A DNA stretch of 64,000 nt. It comes from Polaribacter sejongensis. Its GTDB lineage: Bacteria > Bacteroidota > Bacteroidia > Flavobacteriales > Flavobacteriaceae. The position numbers were made by a program, and so were the translations under genes. The notes under the pieces were generated by a model, which saw only the letters and a list, made by a program, of their open reading frames with translations, was not told the DNA's origin and searched no databases. Positions 9,653-17,676 of the stretch are shown piece by piece. Within the stretch, counting starts at the first letter, position 1. The number at the start of each line of letters is the position of its first letter. The stretch covers positions 1,743,501-1,807,500 of the forward strand of contig NZ_CP150667.1 of assembly GCF_038024065.1 (NCBI RefSeq), read 5' to 3'.

Positions 9653-12463
9653 TTGAAAAATCGTTATTACATAGTACTAATTTGCTTCTTAGCATCCAGT
9701 TTTGTGTTTTCGCAGCAGAACTCTATCAGCATAAAATCTAAATTAGATACTGAAAAAGACGAGCTTAAAATTCAACAAGAAATTGTTTTTCACAACCCAT
9801 CAGACTCTATATTAACTAAAGTCTACCTTCATAATTGGGCAAATAGTTACAGAGACAGAAAAACACCATTGTCTAAACGTTTTATTAAGGATTTTAGAAA
9901 AGATTTATACTTTGCAAAACCACAAGAATTAGGTTCATCTACCATAAAAAGTCTTTCTGTAGATTTTGAAAATGTCTATTTTAAAGAATTAGACAAGCAA
10001 GCAGACATCATAGAAATAGATCTTGACAAACCATTATATCCAAATTCAAAAATCACTATATCAATAACATATATTGTAAAAACACCCAATGCTCGTTTTA
10101 CAAAATATGGTAAAACAAAAACAGGTTATCATCTTAGAAATTGGTATTTAACACCCGCTATTTACGACAATGGTTGGCAATTAATGAGTAATTTAAATTT
10201 AGATGATTTATACGAAAAAGGGACTGATTTTAAAATAGAAATCGATGTGCCTAAAGATTTAATTGTAGAATCTAATTTATATCAATACAAAACAAAAAAA
10301 GAAAACACAAACAGTTACTATTTAGTTGGAAAAAATAAAACCGATGTTATTGTTGGAATCAACAAAACACAACAACTAAAAACCTATAACACAAAAACAG
10401 TTACTGTACATACAGATGTTTTCTCTAAAGAATTAGATTACAATTTAACAACAAGTATCTTAAATAGAGAAATCCTTTTTATTCAAAAATATTTAGGAAA
10501 ATATCCTCATGTAGAAATTTTTATTGATAAAGCTACCCAAAGTAAAAACCCAATCTATGGTTTAAATCAATTACCTAATTTCTTACGTCCATTTTCCGAT
10601 ACTTTTAAATGGGACGTTACAATGTTTAAGGCACTTACAAAAAGGTATATAGAAAACACCTTACTCTTAAACAAAAGAAAAGATTATTGGCTAATAGACG
10701 GAATACAAAACTATTTAATGATCGAATATGTAGAGGAATATTATCCAGAAGTAAAACTTCTAGGTAAAGTTTCTAACTCTTGGCTTGTAAAAGGATTTAA
10801 TATTTCTAAATTAGATTTTAATGATAAATACCCCTTTGTATATCAATTTACAGCCCGTAAATTTTTAGATCAAGCATTAAATACTTCTGCAGACTCACTT
10901 TCAAATTTTAATAGAAAAATTGTTAGTAAATACAAAGCTGGCTTAGGTTTTCGTTTTTTAAAAGGATATTTAGGTGATAGTATCTTAAACCAAACAATTC
11001 AAGAATTTTATCAGGATAACCAATTAAAAATTACTTCAAGTAATCACTTCAACAAACTACTGTCTACTAAGACTACTAAAGATTTAGATTGGTTTTTTAA
11101 TGATTTTATAAAGACCAATAAAAAAATAGATCATAAGATTGAAAGCGTAAAAAAAGAAAAAGACAGTATTTCTGTAACCATTAAAAATAAAAGAAATATT
11201 ACTACTCCTTTAGCTATTTATGCAATAAAAGATGAAGAAATTAAATTAAAAAAATGGGTAGCAGATGTTGACAGTACTAAAACAGTAAAGTTTAAAAAAG
11301 GAGACTACGACACTTTTGTATTGAATTATGAAAACCTATACCCAGAATTAAACACTTTGAATAACTGGAAAACAGTTGACAAAAAAATTCTGAACAAACC
11401 TCTAAAATTTTCATTTTTAAAAGACATAAGCAGCCCTAATTACAATCAAGTTTTTTATCAACCTGATGTAAATTATAATTTTTACAATGGTTTGATTCTT
11501 GGAGTAAAACTACACAACAAACCGCTGATAAAAAGAAATTTTGAATTTAAAATAGCTCCATATTATGCTACAAAAAGTAATACAGTAATTGGGAGCTTCT
11601 CTTTACTTTATAATCAATTTTTTGAAAAAACAAAAATATACAAAGTCGCTTACGGTTTAGCTGGAGGCACCTCTGATTACGCACCTAATTTATCTTATAA
11701 ATCTCTTACCCCCTATGTAGACATTACTTTTAAGAGAAAAACATTAAGAGACATTTCATCAGAATATTTAAGAGCGAAATTAATTCATATAGATAAAGAA
11801 ATTGCACCTGATGCTATAAGAACAGACCAAGATAATTACAGTGTTCTTAGCTTAAGTTACAATTACTCTAACCCAGATATTATAAAAGAGTTTAGATACA
11901 GCTTTAGTACAGAGTTTGCTAAAAAGTTTTCTAAAGCCACATTAGATCTTAGATTTAGAACCTTAACAACAACAGATACTCAATTAGACTTTAGATTTTT
12001 TGCGGGTGTGTTTTTTAACAATAAAACAGAAGGAGATTATTTTAGTTTTGGCTTAGATAGAAGCAATGATTACCTATTTCAATTAAATTATTTAGGAAGA
12101 TCTGAAAGCTCTGGTTTTTTTAGCCAACAATACATTATTAACGAAGGTGGTTTTAAATCTGTATTACCTACAAGATTTGCAAATCAATTTATGGTTTCTA
12201 ATAATTCTAGCATTGGTTTGTGGAGATGGATAGAGGTTTATAATGATGTCGCTTTCTTAAAAAATAAAAATCAACCTCTGTACTTTGCCTACGAAAACGG
12301 AATCCGTTTTAACTTTGTACATGAGATCTTCGAAATTTACTTTCCCCTTTATTCCAACAACGGATGGGAAATATCTCAGAACGCTTATCCCGAAAAAATA
12401 AGATTCTCATTATCTGCTGATGTAAAATCTATTTACAACTTTTTTAAGAGAGGATTTTTGTAA
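9653..12463 (+). CDS. M1-peptidase-like protein lacking the zinc motif, with probable C-terminal beta-barrel
   Basis: This 936-residue protein starts at TTG; the signal peptide MKNRYYIVLICFLASSFVFS begins there. Residues 20-500 follow an M1 aminopeptidase plan: an N-terminal beta saddle (YLHNWANSYRDR, LNLDDLYEKG) and a helical region with YWLIDGIQNYL (about 343-353) where M1 enzymes have WLxEGxxxY. The HExxH that should precede it is replaced by MFKALTKRYIENTLL, and I find no HExxH anywhere. The last ~340 residues (from about 590) show alternating aromatic/polar strands typical of an outer-membrane barrel. It is probably not a zinc peptidase; a binding or scaffold role is possible. The M1 relationship is my inference from order and spacing. 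Confidence 0.7.
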   Translation: MKNRYYIVLICFLASSFVFSQQNSISIKSKLDTEKDELKIQQEIVFHNPSDSILTKVYLHNWANSYRDRKTPLSKRFIKDFRKDLYFAKPQELGSSTIKSLSVDFENVYFKELDKQADIIEIDLDKPLYPNSKITISITYIVKTPNARFTKYGKTKTGYHLRNWYLTPAIYDNGWQLMSNLNLDDLYEKGTDFKIEIDVPKDLIVESNLYQYKTKKENTNSYYLVGKNKTDVIVGINKTQQLKTYNTKTVTVHTDVFSKELDYNLTTSILNREILFIQKYLGKYPHVEIFIDKATQSKNPIYGLNQLPNFLRPFSDTFKWDVTMFKALTKRYIENTLLLNKRKDYWLIDGIQNYLMIEYVEEYYPEVKLLGKVSNSWLVKGFNISKLDFNDKYPFVYQFTARKFLDQALNTSADSLSNFNRKIVSKYKAGLGFRFLKGYLGDSILNQTIQEFYQDNQLKITSSNHFNKLLSTKTTKDLDWFFNDFIKTNKKIDHKIESVKKEKDSISVTIKNKRNITTPLAIYAIKDEEIKLKKWVADVDSTKTVKFKKGDYDTFVLNYENLYPELNTLNNWKTVDKKILNKPLKFSFLKDISSPNYNQVFYQPDVNYNFYNGLILGVKLHNKPLIKRNFEFKIAPYYATKSNTVIGSFSLLYNQFFEKTKIYKVAYGLAGGTSDYAPNLSYKSLTPYVDITFKRKTLRDISSEYLRAKLIHIDKEIAPDAIRTDQDNYSVLSLSYNYSNPDIIKEFRYSFSTEFAKKFSKATLDLRFRTLTTTDTQLDFRFFAGVFFNNKTEGDYFSFGLDRSNDYLFQLNYLGRSESSGFFSQQYIINEGGFKSVLPTRFANQFMVSNNSSIGLWRWIEVYNDVAFLKNKNQPLYFAYENGIRFNFVHEIFEIYFPLYSNNGWEISQNAYPEKIRFSLSADVKSIYNFFKRGFL

Positions 12464-12532
12464 TATTCACAAAAACCCCACTAAAGAGTCAATATACCTA
12501 TAAGTAGGTATTTTAACATTCTCATTAAATAT

Positions 12533-12540
12533 TAATTTTG
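12533..12540 (+). promoter_or_regulatory. -7 box (TAnnTTTG) of the outer-membrane protein gene
   Basis: TAATTTTG lies 25 bp before ATG at 12566. A short hairpin (near 12495-12510) lies upstream. No clear -33 TTG is visible. Confidence 0.45.
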
Positions 12541-12565
12541 TCCAACAAACAACAAATTAAAATTG

Positions 12566-13243
12566 ATGAAAATGAAAAAAAAAAAAAAACAACTATTATT
12601 CATTTTTCTTATTAGCTTTAGTCTCCTAGGGCAATCACAAGAAATTGAAAAGAAAAATGCATTTGCAATTTCTATTGGATCACCTGGTCTTGGATTAGAA
12701 TATGCAAGAAAAGTTAGCCCAAAACTAAATGCAAAAGTGGTCTGGCAAACTTTTAAATTAGAAGACTTCGAAAAAGAAGACCTAGAGATTAAAGATGACG
12801 TTGTAGACCTGCTTGCAACGATAGAATCTTCCATAATAGATTTAGGAATTGAATATTTACCATTTAAAAATTCTTCATTTAAATTAACAACCGGTCTAGG
12901 TCTTTTATCTAAAGTAAATGCAAATGCTCTAATTACGTATACAGAAGATGTAAAATATGGAGATATTACAATTACCAAAGAAAATATTGGTGAAATAAAC
13001 GCAGATGTTACTTGGAGTGGCGTAGCTCCTTATCTAGGGGTTGGTTTTGGTAGACCTGTACCTAAAAAAAGATTTGGTTTTGGTGTTGAGTTTGGTACTT
13101 ATTTCACTTCATCACCAGACGTAGAATTAACTGCAACAAATTTACTTTCACCTACTTCAAACCAAAAAGAAAATTTAAAAGAAGCTCTTGATACTTTTAA
13201 GTTTATACCAAGAATACAAATAAGATTAGCTTATAAATTTTAA
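12566..13243 (+). CDS. outer-membrane beta-barrel protein, unknown function
   Basis: This protein has about 225 residues. ATG at 12566 or 12572 can start it; a TTG at 12563 is less likely. A Lys-rich n-region is followed by the signal peptide LLFIFLISFSLLGQSQ. The rest alternates polar and hydrophobic residues (GSPGLGLEYARKV, YLGVGFGRPVPKKRFGFGVE) and ends IQIRLAYKF, with the C-terminal Phe usual for outer-membrane barrels. I recognise no specific family. A run of 15 adenines (12575-12589) encodes the Lys tract just after the start and could slip. It lies 10 bp before the lipoprotein gene, so the two are probably a unit. Confidence 0.75.
   Translation: MKMKKKKKQLLFIFLISFSLLGQSQEIEKKNAFAISIGSPGLGLEYARKVSPKLNAKVVWQTFKLEDFEKEDLEIKDDVVDLLATIESSIIDLGIEYLPFKNSSFKLTTGLGLLSKVNANALITYTEDVKYGDITITKENIGEINADVTWSGVAPYLGVGFGRPVPKKRFGFGVEFGTYFTSSPDVELTATNLLSPTSNQKENLKEALDTFKFIPRIQIRLAYKF
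12575..12589 (+). repeat. homopolymer A15 inside a start-proximal coding region
   Basis: Fifteen consecutive A lie within codons 4-8 of the outer-membrane protein gene. A change of one base would shift the frame before the signal peptide. Confidence 0.95.
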
Positions 13244-13253
13244 AAAAAGAAAA

Positions 13254-14903
13254 ATGAAAAAATTAAACAAACTACATGCATTTATTGCACTCGCATTTAT
13301 GACACTACTTGTTATAAGTTGTAATTTTAAAGGAATAACAGACGATGTTGATATTCAAATATCCAACAACATATTAAAACAAGAAGCGCTTATTAGTGTT
13401 TTAGATATTGTAAACCCAGAAAGTATTGAGGGTCCAAATAAATTAACTGTAGAACTTATTGGTAATGATGCTGATAAATTTGTAACAAATTCTGGAGAAA
13501 ATATTTCCAACTTAAAAGTAATTGATGGAAATATATCTTTAGCAGTAAACCCTAACTTTTCTAGTTCTGAAGATTTAAAAGTTTTACTAAAAATTAAAGG
13601 CAATAACTATCTAACAACGACTATACCTGTTATTATAGCTGCAAATGACACTTTAGTTACTAAATCTATAAACATAGTAAATAAATTAAATACTGTACAA
13701 GGAGTTGATTTTTTAGAAACCACAAAAACACTTTCTAATAACTCAATTTCTGAAAACTATATCATTACAACACCAAAAACAAAAGCAACAACAAATACAG
13801 AAATCACAATTGAATCTGGTACTATTTTTCAAGATGCAAATGGAAACAACATCTCTGGAGCTAACTTAAAAAGTGAAATTGCTCACTTTAGTTTAGATAC
13901 ACCCGAAGCTATAGCTTCTTTCCCTGGAGGTTTAACCCCACTAAGTGTTATTGACGAAGCCGGAGATGAAACTGAAGATGTAGCTTTTATTACAGCAGGT
14001 TTTACTTCTATTGATATGTTTGTAGATGGTAAAGAAGTTAAAAACTTCTCTAAGCCAATTAGCGTAGGTATTGAGATCCCAAATAATTACATAAACCCTG
14101 AAACTGGAGATAATATAAATGAAGGTGATTTAATTCCAATTTGGTCATACGGAGAAGATGGTCAATGGGGCTTTCACAAAACAGGAACTGTAACCATGAA
14201 TACTTCTGGGAACTACAACGTAGTTTTTACAACAACTCATTTATCTTGGTATAACTTAGACTACTATTATAGAGGGTGTGATTATTACAGAAAACTAACA
14301 GTATCAATCCCGAAAACACCAAGTCTTTCTGATAATTTCAATGACTTAAGCTACGACCTAGTTTATGCACATAATGGTCAAGTTATCGCTAATAGAGATA
14401 TACAAATATCTAAAACTAAAGATAATTCTAATGGATATTACAGAACTCCTAACCAAAACTTAAAAATTAAATTATATTCTGGTGGTAGATATGACAGCAA
14501 TAGAGTTTTATTATATACTTCAGAAGCTTTTGATGGTTGTAGTAATAACACCATAAATATAGATGGTTCTACATTTTCTAATTCAATTCCCCCGAAGCCG
14601 GACGTAAGAAATATCAACATACAATTTCAAACTAAATGTGGAGATAAAGTATTAAATCCTTTTTTATACTTATACAGACAAGAAAGCTACACGTACTACG
14701 GAAGAATTTATACATATTGGAAATGGGTTGGATACACTTATGCTGGAAAAGGCTACATATATAACGCACATATAGGAGTGTCCCAAAAATACAAAGTATA
14801 TTTTGGAGGTAATTCTTATGAATATGATTATACATTTAACTCAGACAACATTATTATTGGTGACTTCGAAGCACCCGGAGATTTATGCAGCAGATTATTC
14901 TAA
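13254..14903 (+). CDS. surface or periplasmic lipoprotein, unknown function
   Basis: This 549-residue protein has a lipoprotein signal peptide with lipobox LLVISC (Cys23). The mature protein is rich in beta-forming residues, consistent with several Ig-like or carboxypeptidase-regulatory-like modules. Around residues 280-345 there is GDLIPIWSYGEDGQWGFHKT and TTTHLSWYNLDYYYRGCDYY, resembling the 'add-on' segment of large Bacteroidota adhesin-like proteins. Cysteines cluster in the second half (GCDYY, GCSNN, KCGDK and the last residues DLCSRLF), suggesting disulfides. I cannot assign a family. It follows the outer-membrane protein gene by 10 bp and ends at a strong terminator, so the pair may form a surface complex. 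Confidence 0.72.
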   Translation: MKKLNKLHAFIALAFMTLLVISCNFKGITDDVDIQISNNILKQEALISVLDIVNPESIEGPNKLTVELIGNDADKFVTNSGENISNLKVIDGNISLAVNPNFSSSEDLKVLLKIKGNNYLTTTIPVIIAANDTLVTKSINIVNKLNTVQGVDFLETTKTLSNNSISENYIITTPKTKATTNTEITIESGTIFQDANGNNISGANLKSEIAHFSLDTPEAIASFPGGLTPLSVIDEAGDETEDVAFITAGFTSIDMFVDGKEVKNFSKPISVGIEIPNNYINPETGDNINEGDLIPIWSYGEDGQWGFHKTGTVTMNTSGNYNVVFTTTHLSWYNLDYYYRGCDYYRKLTVSIPKTPSLSDNFNDLSYDLVYAHNGQVIANRDIQISKTKDNSNGYYRTPNQNLKIKLYSGGRYDSNRVLLYTSEAFDGCSNNTINIDGSTFSNSIPPKPDVRNINIQFQTKCGDKVLNPFLYLYRQESYTYYGRIYTYWKWVGYTYAGKGYIYNAHIGVSQKYKVYFGGNSYEYDYTFNSDNIIIGDFEAPGDLCSRLF

Positions 14904-14922
14904 CCAAATAACAGTTTATACA

Positions 14923-14958
14923 AAAAAAGAGGTATTGTGAAAACAATATCTCTTTTTT
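14923..14958 (+). terminator. Rho-independent terminator after the lipoprotein gene
   Basis: An A-rich arm and AGAGGTATTGT pair with ACAATATCTCT around a GAAA-like loop (one G-U pair), followed by six T. Confidence 0.85.
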
Positions 14959-15051
14959 ATTAAACAAAACCCAATAAAAACTAAAAATTAGCAAAAAAAA
15001 TTACCATATTCTTAATAAATATATAAGTTTTTAATTATCAACTAAAAAAAC

Positions 15052-15059
15052 TATCTTTG
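15052..15059 (+). promoter_or_regulatory. -7 box (TAnnTTTG) of the E1 dehydrogenase gene
   Basis: TATCTTTG ends 24 bp before the ATG at 15084. The upstream half element is not distinct. Confidence 0.5.
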
Positions 15060-15083
15060 TGACACATTAAAAAGCTCATAAAA

Positions 15084-17537
15084 ATGTTGCAAGAAACACC
15101 TATAGATAATAAACAAAAACTATCTTTTCAAGACTTTAAAACAGAAGTTTTAAATGATTATAAAATAGCTAAAATTAGTAGAGAGTGCAGTTTATTAGGC
15201 CGTAGAGAAGTTTTAACAGGTAAGGCTAAATTCGGTATTTTTGGTGACGGAAAAGAAGTTCCGCAACTAGCAATGGCTAAAGCATTTAAGTTAGGCGATT
15301 TTAGATCTGGTTACTACAGAGACCAAACTTTTATGATGGCTATCGGAGAGTTAACTCCACAACAATTCTTTGCAGGTTTATATGCACACACAGATATAAA
15401 AGCAGAACCTATGTCCGCCGGAAGGCAAATGGGTGGTCATTTTACAACACACAGTTTAAATGAAGATGGCAGCTGGAAAGACTTAACAAAACAATACAAC
15501 TCTAGTGCAGATATTTCACCTACAGCGGGTCAAATGCCACGTTTATTAGGTTTAGCACAAGCTTCTAAAATATACAGAACAGAAAAAAGCGTACAACATA
15601 AATCTAAATTTTCCATAAACGGAAATGAAGTTGCTTGGGGTACTATTGGTAATGCTAGTACTAGTGAAGGTTTATTTTTTGAAACCATAAACGCAGCAGG
15701 TGTTTTACAAGTACCTATGCTAATGAGTGTTTGGGATGATGAATACGGAATCTCTGTTCACGCGAAACATCAAACTACAAAAGAAAGTATATCAGAAATT
15801 TTAAAAGGTTTTCAGAGAGACAATAATCATAATGGTTATGAAATTTTTGTGGTAAACGGTTGGGATTACGTACAATTGGTAGACACTTATAATAAAGCTG
15901 CAAAAATTGCTAGAGAAGAACACGTACCTATTTTAATTCATGTAAAAGAATTAACACAACCACAAGGTCATTCTACTTCTGGATCTCACGAAAGATATAA
16001 AGATAAAAAAAGACTAAACTGGGAAAAAGAACACGATTGCATTACAAAAATGCGAAATTGGATTTTAGACTTCGAATTAGAAACTGAATCAGGAGAAACT
16101 TTACGCTTTGTAGAATCTGAAGAAGATCTTATTATTTTAGAAAAGCAAGCAAAAAAAGAAGTTTTAAGTGCAAAAAGAAATGCTTGGAACACTTTTATTA
16201 ATGAAATAAAAACAGAAGTAAATACTGCCTGTCAATTATTAGACAAAGTTGCTGAAAAGAGCAAGAACAGTAGCTTTATCAACAAACATAAAAAAGATTT
16301 AATTTCTATTATAGAACCTAGTAGAAAAGATGTTTTATCTGCAACTAGAAAAACACTACGATATTTAAGTGATGAAAATTTTGCTGAAAAAATATTACTT
16401 CAAAATTTTATAAAAAACGCTATAAAAAGTGCCTCTGAAAAATTTTCTTCATATCTATATAGTGAAACAAACCTTAGTGCATTAAACGTTCCTGAAAAGA
16501 AACCTGTATATTCTGATAGTAAAACATTGGTAGATGCACGGATAATTATGAGAGATAATTTTGATGCTATTCTTAAAAAACATCCAGAAGTAATTATTTT
16601 TGGTGAAGATGCTGGTTTTATTGGTGATGTAAACCAAGGATTAGAAGGTCTTCAAGAAAAATATGGTGAAATAAGAGTTGCAGATACAGGAATTAGAGAA
16701 GCAACAATAATAGGACAAGGTATTGGTTTAGCAATGCGTGGCCTACGCCCTATCGCAGAAATACAATATTTAGATTATTTGTTGTACGCTTTACAAATAA
16801 TGAGCGACGATTTAGCAACCCTACATTACAGAACTTTCGGTAAACAAAAAGCGCCTTTAATTATTAGAACCCGTGGTCACAGACTAGAAGGTATTTGGCA
16901 CGCAGGCTCTCCAATGGGCGGAATTATAAATAATGTTAGAGGAATTCATGTCTTAGTACCTAGAAACATGACAAAAGCAGCTGGTTTTTACAATACTTTA
17001 CTAGAAGGTGATGAGCCTGCATTAGTAATAGAATGTTTAAACGGTTACCGATTAAAAGAGGAATTGCCTGTAAATTTAGGTGACTACAAAACACAAATAG
17101 GTGTTGTAGAAACTGTAAAAGAAGGTACAGACTTAACAGTTGTTTCTTACGGGTCTACCTTAAGAATTGTAGAAGAAGTAGCTAAAGAATTACTACAAGC
17201 AGATATTAACATAGAAATTATAGACGCACAAAGTTTACTACCTTTCGACTTGAATCATGATTGTGTAAAAAGCTTAGAAAAAACAAATAAGTTATTAATC
17301 ATTGATGAAGATTTACCTGGTGGAGCTTCTGCTTATCTTCTCCAAGAAATTGTAGAAAACCAAAATGGTTACATGTTTTTAGATAGCAAACCTGCAACTT
17401 TAACAGCTAAAGAACATAGAACAGCTTACGGTACAGACGGAGATTATTTTTCTAAACCATCTGCAGAGGATATTTATGAGAAAATCTATGAAATTATGAA
17501 TGATGCAAATCCTAATAAACATAAAAGTTTGTATTAA
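15084..17537 (+). CDS. 2-oxoacid (probably branched-chain) dehydrogenase E1, alpha and beta fused
   Basis: This 817-residue protein joins both halves of the thiamine-diphosphate-dependent E1 component. The alpha part (about 15-310) has RQMGGHF, GTIGNASTSEG and GHSTSGSHERY. The beta part (about 475-805) has VIIFGEDAGFIGDV, RVADTGIREATIIGQGIGLA and RTRGHRLEGIWHAGSP. A helical linker of roughly 150 residues (about 320-470) separates them. The enzyme decarboxylates 2-oxo acids and transfers the acyl group to the lipoyl domain of E2. The fusion is common in Bacteroidota, where it is often annotated as 2-oxoisovalerate dehydrogenase. E2 and E3 are not adjacent, so the substrate is inferred. Confidence 0.93.
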   Translation: MLQETPIDNKQKLSFQDFKTEVLNDYKIAKISRECSLLGRREVLTGKAKFGIFGDGKEVPQLAMAKAFKLGDFRSGYYRDQTFMMAIGELTPQQFFAGLYAHTDIKAEPMSAGRQMGGHFTTHSLNEDGSWKDLTKQYNSSADISPTAGQMPRLLGLAQASKIYRTEKSVQHKSKFSINGNEVAWGTIGNASTSEGLFFETINAAGVLQVPMLMSVWDDEYGISVHAKHQTTKESISEILKGFQRDNNHNGYEIFVVNGWDYVQLVDTYNKAAKIAREEHVPILIHVKELTQPQGHSTSGSHERYKDKKRLNWEKEHDCITKMRNWILDFELETESGETLRFVESEEDLIILEKQAKKEVLSAKRNAWNTFINEIKTEVNTACQLLDKVAEKSKNSSFINKHKKDLISIIEPSRKDVLSATRKTLRYLSDENFAEKILLQNFIKNAIKSASEKFSSYLYSETNLSALNVPEKKPVYSDSKTLVDARIIMRDNFDAILKKHPEVIIFGEDAGFIGDVNQGLEGLQEKYGEIRVADTGIREATIIGQGIGLAMRGLRPIAEIQYLDYLLYALQIMSDDLATLHYRTFGKQKAPLIIRTRGHRLEGIWHAGSPMGGIINNVRGIHVLVPRNMTKAAGFYNTLLEGDEPALVIECLNGYRLKEELPVNLGDYKTQIGVVETVKEGTDLTVVSYGSTLRIVEEVAKELLQADINIEIIDAQSLLPFDLNHDCVKSLEKTNKLLIIDEDLPGGASAYLLQEIVENQNGYMFLDSKPATLTAKEHRTAYGTDGDYFSKPSAEDIYEKIYEIMNDANPNKHKSLY

Positions 17538-17560
17538 AAACACCATACATAAATTCTATT

Positions 17561-17596
17561 AAGCTCGAAAAATCTATTTTTTTGAGCTTTTTTTTT
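17561..17596 (+). terminator. Rho-independent terminator after the E1 gene
   Basis: AAGCTCGAAAAA pairs with TTTTTTGAGCTT (one G-U) with a short loop, followed by a run of T. Confidence 0.88.
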
Positions 17597-17676
17597 AACA
17601 TAATTATAAGAAAACGTTAAGAAAATAACAAACACATTTAAGTAATTTAGTGCCTTATACATCATTAAACTCTAAT

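Noticed and set aside
17650..17676. GTG start giving a 9-residue longer metalloprotease
   Set aside because: The signal peptide begins at ATG 17677 and a promoter-like box covers the GTG.
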